Below, in pieces: positions 20,550-31,623 of a DNA stretch of 64,000 nt. The notes beneath the pieces were generated by a model. The model was not told the origin of the DNA. It made no database searches and was given only the letters and a program-made list of their open reading frames with translations. This DNA comes from Imbricaverruca yamaguchii (lineage: Eukaryota > Arthropoda > Thecostraca > Neoverrucidae), in assembly GCA_034440575.1 (NCBI GenBank), contig JAOTOL010001206.1, positions 107,001-171,000 on the forward strand, in the 5' to 3' direction. Within the stretch, counting starts at the first letter, position 1. Each line of letters opens with the position of its first letter. The position numbers and the translations under genes were made by a program.

Positions 20550-20934
20550 GTTCCGTTGCTGTTGTTCGAGTTTGTGTTGTTTTGTGGTGTTAGTTACACA
20601 GTGAAAGTGGCAGGTGGGTGTGACACAATACACTGAAGTTTTGGCGGAGGGTAAAGAATGGCGTGAAGAAAGCCCGACAGGTGTAAAAGTGTGGCAGATA
20701 AAGAGTACACAAAGAAGTCAGAACCTGCGTGAAGAAAGCACGGAAAGATAGATCAGACAAAGATCGTGCAGAGGGCACTAGAGGGGAGGTCGGGTGGAGT
20801 TTGGGGAAGCCCGGGGTGGGAGGGAGTGGCAGCACCGCCAGACTGACCTTGTAGTCGAGTAGAGGTAGCCTGGTAGGTGTATATGAAGATGAAGTGAAGA
20901 AGAAGCACTGCACTGTGACACAGGATAGTTGGTC

Positions 20935-21095
20935 TTGAAGATGTAGAGGCAAATGTAGAAGCACGTAAAGCAGATGTAGAAGCACGCAGAGGCAGATGTA
21001 GAAACACGTAGAGGCAGATGTAGAAACACGTAGAGGCAGATGTAGAAGCACGTAGAGGCAGATGTAGAAACACGTAGAGGCAGATGTAGAAGCGA
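20935..21095 (-). repeat. 22-bp tandem array upstream of LINE-A ORF1
   Basis: About seven copies of GATGTAGAARCACGTAGAGGCA lie some 390 bp upstream of the ORF1 start in minus orientation. The copies are nearly identical in the middle and degenerate at the edges. The position suggests a 5' UTR or internal promoter array of the LINE, but it could be an independent satellite. Confidence 0.8.
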
Positions 21096-21099
21096 GGTG

Positions 21100-22860
21100 G
21101 CAGAGCTGAACTCAAAGATGCTGGAGAGTCGGCCTAGAAGCCTTAAAGTCTTGAGAAGTTAAAGATAAGTTAGAGGGGCGGCAAGGTAATGGTCGTGTAC
21201 GAAGGGTGGAATGAGGATATGCCAGATTTGTGTGCGATGTGTATGTGTATATGTATTGGTAGCAGGTGGCAGGTGGCAGTTGGCAGGTGGCAGGCGGTGT
21301 CTTCTTCCTGGGTCCCAGGACCGCAACCGTGACCGTGACTTGCGCCTTCCTCCTCTTCGTCTTCCGGACCAAACTCGTGTGATCTCGGCAGGCAAATCAA
21401 TCCAAGTCGGCGGCGTTGGCGTGCGAAACCAAAACGAATCGTGATGATTAGAAGAACAAATCGTGCGAGAATCAACTCCTTTGACCTGACCTGGAGTGTC
21501 ACCCTATCACCTCAAAGTACAAATATCGGATTCCAATCACGAGATTTCGTCCCACCCCAGAAGGCCGTCTTGTTTCGTCTATGGCAACATTTTGTTTGGA
21601 AACGCCAGGAGGTCGCACCCCGCCCCTCCACTGGTGAAGGTGGTAAAAGGGCGCACACTCAAAAAGCGATGGCAAACACGCGCACCTGGGGGAGGGGGAG
21701 ATTCGGCGGCCTTAAAATATCTGAAAATACTGAGGCCAGAAGCACACAATTTGTTGGAGGGGGGGGGGGGATTACGGCTGTAGTGATCTTCTGCAGTATA
21801 CATTTGGTGAGCCTAGGTCAATGCCTTCAGGTTCAAATGAGGTCCAGATCGGCCGACACGCCCCACCACCGGGTCATAATGCCGACGAAACCTTTTTGAC
21901 CTTGAACACTAGGAGATCGGAGGCCGGCCGGATGAATCTGCAGCCCCAAAATTCCTATATCGATCCATGGATTTCAAAAAAATTATTTCTGCGCATGTTG
22001 CGTATATTAATTTGCAACATAGTTGCAAGATTTCATAACGATATCTCTGCTCGTTTATGAGATATCGTCAAAAAGAACAGGATGAATGAGCGGATTCTGC
22101 CCAGAAGGCAATGACTTGCCGTCTACTGGAAATTGTTAATTATATTTGCGAGATATTCCATCCAAGGCTTCAAGAGAAACTCATCGGCTGGAATTAAATA
22201 TAAGACTAGTAAATATAAGACTTAAATATTAAATATTCCTATTTCCACGGGGGAATAGCCGCCGATTCAAATTAAATGACTGGACCAAATTGACTGGAAG
22301 TCTGACACATTGCGCAGGCACGTGATCTCATCATTTCCCAGCTTGTCTGCTCGGAATCCCCTCCAATATTCATCAATCTCTACCGTTTTCAGCTATAGCC
22401 TGCAGGAAATCGCTGTGGAGTGAAGCTAAGTTAAATGGCAGGAGTGCAGAATGATAGACAAATCATATTTGCTCTTCATTGTCAATTACATTGCCTATCC
22501 AGTCCCTTCTCAGGATGTTTCGTGGCTCAACACAGCCTCATCGTTCCGCTGAGGAAAAGAGTTGGAGTCTTCCTAGGCACCGGAAATTTCGACACACGTG
22601 CGATAATTCAAACAGACGCAGCTCTGCATGATTGAGCAACCGATGAGATAACAATGCACACACGATCCTCTGATGCCTTTCGACATCCCATGCACCGATG
22701 AAGGAGAAACGTTAGCGTAGTCAGCTCTTGCTTCCGGGCACAACAATCATCAAGAGTCCACATCCCATCTCGAACATCTATCGTCCACCACATACCACTC
22801 CATCCATATCTCATACTTTTCCTTCCCATTCACGTCTCACTCATCACACTCCGTCTCCGT
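21100..22860. other. no gene recognised
   Basis: Includes short GGCAGGTGGCAG repeats (21264-21297) and a G-run at 21756-21768. The 5' end of LINE-A may lie somewhere between 21.1 and 21.5 kb, but I cannot place it. Confidence 0.4.
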
Positions 22861-22887
22861 AAGCTGATCGCCCCCCCCCCCTCTCAC

Positions 22888-23123
22888 CTGGCGCAGTGAC
22901 CGTGACTCGCGCGGCAGGCTCATGAACTGGCGCTGGCCAGCGGCCGGCGGCGGCGACTGCTGGGTGGACAGCTCGTCCACCGACGTCAGGCGCCTGCTGG
23001 TGCGACACGCCGCCGACATGGTGGAGCCGGCGCGCGGCGGTGGCAGCGGCCGGCCGCCGGTCGACAGCGACAGCCGGCCGCACGACGATCCGTGCACGTC
23101 CACCGGCACAGCATGTCCGCCGC
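22888..23123 (-). CDS. candidate internal exon of an unidentified host gene
   Basis: The minus frame is open, GC-rich and protein-like (SSCGRLSLSTGGRPLPPPR, CRTSRRLTSVDELSTQQSPP, FMSLPRESRSLRQ). It ends exactly at a consensus 5' splice site, CGCCAG/GTGAGA. A pyrimidine-rich stretch precedes a possible 3' splice site, CGGACAG/GCGGC, giving a 236-bp exon of acceptor phase 1 and donor phase 0. Ser/Pro/Arg-rich sequence of this kind is typical of disordered cytoplasmic tails. I do not recognise the protein. The phase is compatible with the candidate exon at 31624-31735 upstream on the same strand. Confidence 0.5.
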
Positions 23124-23222
23124 CTGTCCGCCGGAGGGTCCAGACACGTGGGAACCACGTGGGCAGGCAGAGGGATGAGGAGAGTGAAGGATGGAGAGAA
23201 ACACACACGGAGAGAAGCAGTG

Positions 23223-23225
<3 letters not shown>

Positions 23226-23282
<57 letters not shown>
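23226..23282. repeat. (AT)n microsatellite
   Basis: About 26 uninterrupted AT repeats. Confidence 0.98.
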
Positions 23283-23284
<2 letters not shown>

Positions 23285-23289
23285 TTTTG

Positions 23290-23750
23290 ACAGGTAATTC
23301 GCTATTTTAAATCCCTTAGGCAGCTCAAACGCGCTATCGGCATTCCAGTTATTGCTGAAAGCAGAGACCAATAGCCTCTGATATTTTGCGTCTCGACCGG
23401 ATCTGCTAAGTCTTCAGTCTTGCCGGGCGCTGCTCCTCGATACATATTACTGTCTATCTATACGTACATCTATCACATCTAGCCTAAAATGTGACGTGCG
23501 ACTTTAAGTCACAGGGGATGCGTCTCGAATCAATAGAGGTCGTCTCGATCTCCTCGTGTGTAACGTATGTGAATAATTGTACATGGTAGACCATTCGTAG
23601 CGCGATGATTTGGGATGACATCGGCTACCTTAAAATAATTGTGCATCGGTGAAAATAATGCGTGGTACTCCTATCATGCCGATAGGTAGATACCTGGGTT
23701 TTCTACGTCGAATTGGACTGCTGGATCGCATGGCGTGGTCGACCTCTCAC
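23290..23750. other. no gene recognised
   Basis: Short ORFs only. Confidence 0.5.
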
Positions 23751-23752
23751 GC

Positions 23753-23857
23753 CGGCTGGTCGCGGGTAGACTCGGTAAACCCGCCAGTTATGGAATTCAA
23801 ACCTACGAGCTTACGACCAAGAGTCAAATTCCACACCAACTGAGCTACCGCGGTCCA
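23753..23857 (-). repeat. tRNA-derived element
   Basis: On minus, GGACCGCGGTAGCTCAGTTG (A box) is followed by an anticodon-arm-like GACTCTTGGTC and GGTTTGAATTCC (B box), with spacing like a tRNA. The stems pair poorly, so it is a tRNA pseudogene or SINE head. Confidence 0.55.
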
Positions 23858-23967
23858 TTTTGCTGAGCTATCACTCAGCAGAATACAAACAATAGCCAGC
23901 ACAAGAAATTCATGGTTACTTAATCCTTGGATATAGAACACTTTTGTTCTTACAATCGGGTTATCGG

Positions 23968-24090
23968 GGACGGATGGTCTAGGAGTAAGTTGCCCGCCCG
24001 TCTCACAATCGAAATGGTGTGCACAGCCTTTCGATTGTGAGACGGGCAACTTATGGACGGACTCTAGCTCATGGGTTCGAGTCTCACCTG
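23968..24090 (+). repeat. tRNA-like sequence containing a perfect inverted duplication
   Basis: GGATGGTCTAGGAGTAAG resembles a Glu/Asp-type D-arm, and GGGTTCGAGTCTCACC near 24073 is a B box. Between them AAGTTGCCCG..CGTCTCACAATCGAAA (23987-24014) is followed, after a 14-bp loop, by its reverse complement (24029-24052). The first arm has a 4-bp CCCG insertion. The arrangement suggests that a segment of a tRNA-like head was inverted and duplicated. Confidence 0.6.
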
Positions 24091-24099
24091 TCTCTACTC

Positions 24100-25535
24100 T
24101 TCGCCAGAGGCTAATAGGCGTAAAACCAATAATCGATTAACAATCGACTTGTCTTGCACAGAACGGCAGACAATCAACATTATTACAAACATCTTCAATT
24201 TGTCAACGTGCGATTACTTTTAATGGCTTTACCGAGCAAGCGTACTCGCGATTCAAGTATCGTGAAATGCGGAGTATCGGGAAAATGCTGAGGATTTCAA
24301 GCACGATCTGAAAGAGCGAACTTGCAAGTCGTTTTAGTGATGACAATCTCGCATGGTTCAGAGCGATTTCATATGCTTAGGGATTTACACTACATGTTCA
24401 TGCCGTGCAAGTCGATGCACAATTACTGCTCTGATAAAGAAACATATTTGCATTTCACTTTGGTGTTTTCAAAAAAGTAATTTTCAGTACACAAGCTTTT
24501 CCACGTTTTCTCCAATGATTGGGTTCAGAATGCCAATCAGAATGGTGCTAATCTTTACCAGTTCCCTGAATTCTTCAATTGCGAGCAAATTGCTAGACCA
24601 GGAAATGTTCCAGGTCATATTTATATTATGAATGCCGTATATCTGCTTCCCTTCAGTGATAAATGACGTCGGTAGGTTTGTTTCTGGCGGGATAGAGCAT
24701 GCTTGTCGGGATCCACCTGTCCTATCTCCCAGTGTCTGATAACAAAGAAGAGATAGAGGAAGCACCGCGGGTGCGCATTAATTAACTGGACCTTGTTTAT
24801 GGTCTTCCTCGAAGTGGCTTGCTGTGAGTGATTGTCCATGCAAATTGCTGAGTTGAAATTAGGCAACTCATTTGTTTTGCTTCTCTTTGGTTGACGTGGT
24901 AACAGCGCCAAATCCAAAATTAATTAGCTGTAAAGTTCACGACTCACTGAGATGCAGTTTAAATCAATTTCGGTCACGCCAAGTACAACCGGGTCTAACG
25001 CTGAAGGAGGTGGATGATACTCCCTTCAAGTTCACTGCGTAGTATCAACGCAGTGTTTCCACTGCGTGTGCTAAGGGGCCCTGAAAATCGAAGTTATCTG
25101 CATTCACTGTACCATGAATAGATCCCGTCAGCAGCAGGATTATTTCAGCGTCCTCAAATACAAACCGGGATACAGGAAAGCCAGGCTGTATCTATTGTAT
25201 ACAGCATGAATATTATTCAGCACCAACAAAGTTTGAAAGCAATGAACGATATTCCCAGCGGTCTAATAATACGCTAAATGTTGCAAGCTGCATAGCATCG
25301 ATCGACTGTCACTAGTGAGTCTTGTTTCAATGTTTTCAATGCTGGTGCCGTCCACCATATCTCGAAAACGAATTTTCAAAATTCACACCCTCATGCCTCA
25401 GATTGTGATGAAAATTGGCATACAGGATTATCTGAGGCCCTGGGACGATTGCTGATCGTTTCAGCTCAATCGGAGCAGCGGTTCACGAATTATAGCCTGC
25501 GGCGTTTTTATAAGTTCGCACTTTAGCAGGTTGCT
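24100..25535. other. no gene recognised
   Basis: AT-rich sequence with short, unrecognised ORFs. Confidence 0.5.
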
Positions 25536-25539
25536 GCTC

Positions 25540-26130
25540 CAGTTACCGGAACCGGGCTGCCCACCCGACTGCTCGGTTGGGCGGTTCGGCACAATCGGCT
25601 CCGCAAAGAAAGGAGTGAAATACATGAATAAAGTATGGAAATGCTTAGGCACACAATAACAGACAGTAGATTTCGGGATGTGTAGGGAGTAACATGTAAA
25701 GCGACACCAATCGCATGACAGTCATTTGCATTTTTGACAACATTCCAGTTCACCAACTTTGGTTCTATTAGCCTGTCATGAACTTGACCTGACTTGACCT
25801 CGGCGACCTAACATGCCTTCTAAGATAGATAGCATAACAAAATGCATCAAACAAGTTGCTAGTGTTGTGAAGAACACTTTCCTTTTGCCAATATACGGGA
25901 AGCGCATCAGCGACGATTTTTGCGGTCTGGTGCTGCGAATTGTTTTTATTTTAACGAGCCCTAACTGGAAACGTTCTCAACCGATTTTCATTGTTATTAC
26001 TTTAAACAATGCGCCGATCATTTCCAAGTTGGTACGCAAAACATGGCGTATACCGACCGCTACAATATGGAGTTATGTACGAAAAATCGGAGGGGTGGGC
26101 GGATTTCGCCATCCCCCTCCAGGGCGCGTG
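25540..26130. repeat. unclassified dispersed repeat, copy 1
   Basis: Matches 32616-33200 in the same orientation over its whole length with many substitutions and small indels. Shared landmarks include GCAAAGAAAGGAGTGAA, GGGATGTGTAGGGAGTAACAT and AACACTT.CCTTTTGCC. No ORF is conserved between the copies, and no terminal repeats were identified. Confidence 0.8.
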
Positions 26131-27367
26131 TTAAAGAAGACTAAGAATAGAATTGTTGAACTTCAAAGTGAATTATCTTCACTGTCTGTCGTTCAAACAA
26201 TAATTTATACGGTCTATACCTTACCAGCTCTAGCATTCATAAACCTTTCCCATAAACAACTGGTTTCCCAGGCACAACGAAGCATACGCTTGGCCCATCA
26301 AAACTATTATGATTGGAACTCTGCGATGTGTTTCAGGCGACCCGAACAACTCCTTGGACTTCTTATGCATATTTTCCAGCGAGGCAAAACGGCCGCTACC
26401 TTTTATTTCATGCCTGGTGGGTAAAGCTGGATGCAGCATTCGACATCAGGGCCCAAATAGCTTCATACCGGAAGATAATAACCGTCACCGGAGATCCACA
26501 TGAGTCAGTTAGCCTGCATACGAGCATGGAGCTGTGAGTTATCCTGTGGCCATCGGAAAACGGCGCGCCGCAAAGCGCTGCAGTGTTGCATGATGAATGC
26601 TATTGGTTGGGTCATGTCAGGTAGCGGAGGCATGATGAGGCATTCAATGCAATTTGAATGTAATTTATGATGTACTTTCTGTCAGCATATTTGGTGCATC
26701 TTTCCGCTGTAGCTGCATCTGTATCTGTTTTACTACCACTGGAGTGGTTAGACGACAGAGGTGGTTAGTTTTCGGTTCTCAGACCAGGCAGTCTCGTTGG
26801 CGATCTGTGAGTCGAGGGAAGCTGTCGACTTCTATCGACCGCCGACTAGGTTTTTGAACAAAGCATATTGTCCACTGTGTTTTTACAGCCTTCAGTTGCA
26901 TCCAGGGACCCATTTGGCTCTGCAGACTCCCATAACGCCATTCACAATGTTTCACATTGACAAGTAATTGTGTCACACTTTGCGAAAGCTACAGGAATTG
27001 GACCATGCATGTCAAGAGATTGAATGCTATGAATATGCATGATTTTTTAGCGAATGCCAACATCTGGTTCTTAGTTCGTGACTTCTTTACCATCGCTTTG
27101 GCGCGGCATTTAACCACCTTCTTCAACGCAGGAGGATTGTGATCCACTACCATTTTCGAACTGAGAGCGCTTGCGACGCGGAACGAACACCAGCGTGTTG
27201 CAAATAACTATGTCAATAATCGATGTCCGGCTCTTCTGCTGCAGATCGCTGGTTGACCTTTCACACAAGCTTAAAGGTCAATTTTCGCGAAAATGCAACA
27301 TTTCCACGATTAATTTGCGTTTTGTTGATGATCAAATTGACCTCCTCTGATATATTTCAAGGATCCC
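26130..27367. other. no gene recognised
   Basis: Short ORFs only; none is protein-like enough to call. Confidence 0.5.
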
Positions 27368-27371
27368 TTAA

Positions 27372-28185
27372 CCCGCGCCGTCTTCTCGGTCAGATCCTCA
27401 CACCCCGTCTCGGGGGGGGGATAGTAACCCCCTCTAAAATCCAAACTAAGTGTCGCACGAAAACGAAAAAGATGTCATCGGAAAGCCCTCGACGAGTAGG
27501 GTCCGGATCCACCCCCAAAACAATTTTCCCCAAAAGAACATCACTAGGGGGCTAGATATTTACGACTTACATTATGCCTTGAGCTCTGGGGAGTTCATTT
27601 TGCGGGATATTGGAGAGAAAAATTGAAATCAGAAAAGGACGGCGTAATCGACCAGAGCCATACAAATTCTTGGCCCCCAAAAGAAAAATGTAAATTTTTT
27701 AAATTTCAAAACTTCGAGATTTCAAGTTTTCTTTAATTTTCCCTTTCCAATTTGTAGAGGAAACCGAGAAATGTTGTTGGAAGTCAACTTGCCCTGATAA
27801 AAAATGTTTACTTTAGCCAGAATCTTCGATTTGAACTGCAATAGTCAAATGTGCAAAATTTTTATGTAGTCAAAAACGGAAAAAATGAAATATTTATATC
27901 GTACGTTTTGTTGCATCACTAAAGATAAGCAAACGCTGAAAGTTTCATTCAAATATCTATAACCGTTAAAGCGTGACGACTGGTTAAACTTTTTTGGAGG
28001 TGACTTCACTTGACCTTGATTAACTCATTGACCATAGATGACCTGATTTCAAAATTTTGACACAACATACCAAATCGATGTGGAAAAGGTATGCCAAATT
28101 TTGGCGCGTTACCCCACGCCGTTCGTTTAATATCCGCGAAAAAAACCTGAGGGTGGGGGTTGAAGACCCCCCGAGACGAGACGGG
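27372..28185 (+). mobile_element. TTAA-flanked non-autonomous DNA transposon, copy 1
   Basis: Flanked by TTAA at 27368-27371 and 28186-28189. The left end begins CCCGCGCCGTCTTCTCGG and the right end, reverse-complemented, CCCGTCTCGTCTCGGGGGG; both share a CGTCTCGGGGGG block, so the ends are imperfect inverted repeats. TTAA duplication with 5'-CCC ends fits piggyBac-like elements, although Kolobok elements also use TTAA. No transposase frame is present. A second copy lies inverted at 29213-30041. Confidence 0.75.
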
Positions 28186-28189
28186 TTAA

Positions 28190-29208
28190 ATTCAAATAAC
28201 TCGAGGTTGTCCAACTATGGAGAAAAACATGACAATAAGATGAATCATGAAACGTTTATTCATGCTCTATTGGGGTCCAGCGCCCGAGTATGCCCCGGAG
28301 CGCATAAGGCACGTGATATGGCACCCCATGAGATTCATATATGGGACAGAAAACTAGGTTGAACAGGAGACCAAAACAAGCTGTTTGCCAATCGTGATTA
28401 TAAATATGTCAAAATTTGCAGAACGTTCTGTACAAAGCATTCATATATAAACAAGAAAGCTATCTCCAACAGATGTAGCGTAAGAAGAAATGAGTGAACG
28501 ACTCCCATCAAAGAATCACAAATTTGCGATGTTTCACGTAGCTCAAGACCTTGCAGCTCAAGACCTAAGAAAGCTTACATGCATAATAACTTTCCTATTG
28601 CACCACCTGTTCCATTAACCCTAAAACAGCGAGGATGGAGAAAATGTATTCCCACCCCTCATGCTTTTTTAATACCTCCCGAACTCGTCAGGATACCGAG
28701 CTTACACGTTGCCTGGCCTCCCATGGCTGAAAAGCCGATCTTTGGAGTTAAGCCTTTTGTTGGGTGACCTAGTCACCGAGCTAGGCGTGGTTAAAGTCAG
28801 GCCACCGATTTAGAAATGTCGTTTTAGAGCGTCATTATAACCAGGAAAATTAGGTTTCAAGCATTCGATTCGATATTTTCTAATTTTGATGCCGAGGCTA
28901 AATACGACTTGCCACCACAATTCCATGGTTAAAAACATTGATAAGTATGAAAGTCATACATCAGAAACCACGTTCGTCCCTTCAATGCACCATAGAATAT
29001 GACCTGAGATTACACTTTATCATTTTTTCTGGGATCTGTATAGCCATATCTCACTTTTCGCTGTATTGCATGGCTTTCTGACTAAAAATAATTCAACTTA
29101 CGCTTAAAATCGCATTGAGACGAGGTGGAGAGCTCACTTTGATCTGTCCCAGTTCCGGCATCGTAAATGTCTAGAACGCAACTGTCTTGCACAATGTGCG
29201 CGAACACA
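28190..29208. other. spacer between the two TTAA elements
   Basis: About 1 kb with no recognised gene. With its flanks it forms a large inverted repeat of roughly 0.8-kb arms. Confidence 0.5.
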
Positions 29209-29212
29209 TTAA

Positions 29213-30041
29213 CCCGTCCAGTCTCGGGTGGTCTTCAACCGCCCCCTCAGATTTTTCGCGGATACCGGACGAACGGCGCGCGGTAGCAGGCCCAAATTTA
29301 GCATACCCTTTTCCACATCAATTTGACATGCAGATTCAAAATTTATATGTCAGGTCACCTAGGGTCAACGAGTTAGTCAAGATCAAGTGAGGTCACCTCC
29401 AAAAACGTTCAACCAGTCGTCACGCTTTAACGGATGCAGATATTTTAATGAAACTTTCCGCCTGTGCTTATCTTTACGGATGCAACAAAACGTACGAGTT
29501 GAATTCTTCATTCTTTTTAGTTTTTGACTACATATAAATTTTGCGTATTTGCCATATTGCAGTTCAAACACAGGATTCTGGCTAAAGTGAGCATTTTTTA
29601 TTAGGGCAAGTTGACTTCCAACAACGTCTATCGGTTTGCTCTACCGATTGGACAAAAGGAAAATTAAAGAACTTGAAAACTCACAATTCGTCAATAAAAA
29701 ACATTGGGGGGGGGCAAAACAAATTATAGCCCTGGTGGATTTCGCTGTCCTTTTCTCATTCCAAATAAATTTCGTTTTTCATATATCCCCCAAAATGAAC
29801 TCCCCAGAGTAAAAAACATAATGTAAGTCGTGAAAAGTCGTGAAAATCTATCCCCACTGGTGTCGTCACTTTTGGGAATTTTTTTTTCGACGGGTGGACC
29901 CGGACCCCACTCATCGAGCGCTTTCCGATGACACCTCTTTCGTTTTTGTGCGATGCTTAGTTTGGAATTTAGAGGGGGTCTTCAACCGCCCCCCGCCCCC
30001 CGAGACGGAGTGTGAGGATTTGGCCGGAAAGATGGCGCGGG
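29213..30041 (-). mobile_element. TTAA-flanked non-autonomous DNA transposon, copy 2 (inverted)
   Basis: Flanked by TTAA at 29209-29212 and 30042-30045. Its reverse complement aligns with 27372-28185 along its whole length, with moderate divergence. Both copies keep the GAGACGG..TTAA ends and share the GACTGGTTAAAC..CACTTGACC-type interior. Independent TTAA flanks argue for two separate insertions rather than an inverted duplication of host DNA. Confidence 0.75.
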
Positions 30042-30157
30042 TTAAATAAAGTATGCCATATTTCAAAACCATGGCGTTAACGGCTGAAATATCTTCAGAT
30101 AAATATCAGAGGGGTCGAATTGACTCCCCTTCCTCCCCGCACTGCGATGGCTAATGT

Positions 30158-30435
30158 GCGCGGTTTCTGCGACAGGTACGGTTTGTTGCGTGCACCCTGA
30201 ATTAACCACCGGACCTCGTAATTCCAATACAACGGCAGAATCAAGCCGAGAGCTTAGCGTGCCGCCGGTGCATCGGCTAGGTCGCCACGTTGCCGCGTCC
30301 CCAATCTTATGGAGAACTAGTTGCCAATTGACACTCCCAGCCGGGCGCTTTCTGGCGGCGTAAGACGACTCTATCTCAGTCGGGACAAGGAGATTAATGC
30401 AGATCGGCACTCAAACCGACTGATATACGCGGTCA
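30158..30435 (-). mobile_element. tRNA-derived SINE, copy 2 (diverged)
   Basis: Aligns with the 16841-17188 SINE: shared GTTGCGTG.ACCCTG, AACGGCAGAAT, GTGCCGCC, TTGACACTCCC.GCCGGG and a degraded A-box region (CTCAAACCGACTGATATACGCGG). The B box is mutated and the A-rich tail end is missing, so this is an older or truncated copy. Confidence 0.8.
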
Positions 30436-30439
30436 TCAT

Positions 30440-30930
30440 TATAGCGCAATGTCAGGGAATGAACGTCAAGTAACTCATCGCATTTGGGAGCAATAGCTAG
30501 TTAGTGACAGGCGGCAGGCGAGACGACCTCTCTACTTCTACTACCGTCCTCGTTCCGACACAATGGAGGAAGTGGGCTTCCGGGTGGCTGAACACAAAAA
30601 CAACATATACGTAAATTATACATACTAAACTAAACACATACTAAACACATACTAAGCATATACTGGAGGCTAAGCAACACATACACGTTTAGTTAGTGTC
30701 GCATCGTGTGGCACGGCGATGTGTGCTGCATTGTGGCACGGCGACGTGTGCCACATTATGTGGCACGGCAATACTCTGTTAGTTGTACACTCCAACTAAT
30801 CTCAGCAATGTGCGCACTACATGTCATGTCACCAAGTTTAATAGAACAGTAGCTAACAATGTACGGACAACATGTGTGATGTACATATTGGTCCCTACCT
30901 GCATGCCTCAAGCACGGACCAATTATCTTG
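30440..30930. other. no gene recognised
   Basis: Contains three short ACTAAACACAT-like and GTGGCACGGCGA-like duplications (about 30630-30770) but no gene. Confidence 0.5.
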
Positions 30931-31380
30931 AGACGATGTGCCATTCACATACCCCAGATCCTTGGAAGCGATGTGCCACTCACATACCGCAGGTATCTGG
31001 AGACGACGCACCACTCACATACCCCAGATCCCTAGAAACGATGTGCCACTCACATACCCCAGGTTTCTGGAGACGATGTGCCACTCACATACCCCAGATC
31101 TTTGGAAGCGATGTGCCACTCACATACCCCAGGTTCCTGGAGACGACGTGCCACTCGCATACTCCAGCTCCCTGGAGACGATGTGCCACTCACATACCCC
31201 AGGTTCCTGGAGACCATGTGCCACGCACATACCCCAGGTCTCTGGAGGCGATGTGCCACTCACATACCCCAGGTCTCTGGAGACGACGCGCCACTCACAT
31301 ACCCCAGATCCTTGGAGACGATGTGCCACTCACATACCCCAGGTCTCTGGAGACGATGTACCACTCACACGTTCCAAGTC
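30931..31380. repeat. 35-bp minisatellite
   Basis: About 12.6 copies of a unit close to CACTCACATACCCCAGGTCT-CTGGAGACGATGTGC; ATGTGCCAC recurs every 35 bp (30936, 30971, 31006 ... 31356). Since 35 is not a multiple of 3, the translated frames cycle through a 35-residue pattern in every frame, which produces long ORFs with no biological meaning. Confidence 0.95.
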
Positions 31381-31509
31381 ATCGTGACTTGCGACATAGG
31401 TAAACAGCGCTTGTCTGCGGGTGTGTAAGTATCAACTCGCAATTGGTGGGAAGACATTATAAAGCACAATTATATGACAATTATATGTGGCATCCACCGG
31501 TTTTCCCCG

Positions 31510-31623
31510 TATCCGGATGTACGTCGGACGTTGTGTAGGTGTGGACCCACTTATGTGTAAATTCCGGGACAGATCGGCGCTGTATCTGTCCGTACGCCGG
31601 CCGTTGTGTAGGAGTTGACTCAC
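31510..31623 (-). pseudogene. partial tandem duplicate of an exon 3' end and intron start
   Basis: A segment at about 31519-31591 repeats 31592-31664 (period about 73 bp). It includes the last codons of the 31624-31735 exon (TDRYSADLSRNLHI resembles SDKYNADLSRHVHI) and the start of its intron. In this copy the donor G/GTGAGT has become A/GTGGGT, so it is unlikely to be spliced like the original. Confidence 0.55.

Larger units (their letters stand above)
3700..21100 (-). mobile_element. LINE-A: RNase H-bearing I/Jockey-type non-LTR retrotransposon, interrupted
   Basis: Minus-strand fragments occur in the exact order expected for one element. They are a 22-bp repeat array (20935-21095), ORF1 with CCHC knuckles (19258-20549), and ORF2 endonuclease split as 18723-19261 and 15466-15659. 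Next come the linker and N-terminal RT (7378-8467), then RT thumb, RNase H and the C-terminal Cys domain (4143-5355), and an A-rich 3' region ending near a CA microsatellite at about 3700. The endonuclease frame resumes cleanly across the 15668-18714 hAT insertion. RT motifs between FLDL and the thumb (roughly 200 codons) are missing at the 5.36-7.38 kb junction. Stops and frameshifts throughout mean it is dead. The RNase H plus C-terminal Cys domain place it in the I/Jockey group; the exact clade is not assigned. Outer limits are approximate. Confidence 0.85.

Noticed and set aside
22986..23285. Frames ending in IYIYIY next to the candidate exon
   Set aside because: The repeat part is the AT microsatellite; only the 22888-23123 segment has exon-like character.
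30783..31428. Overlapping ORFs up to 206 codons on both strands
   Set aside because: They are produced by the 35-bp tandem repeat, which is open in several frames; no start context, no domain.
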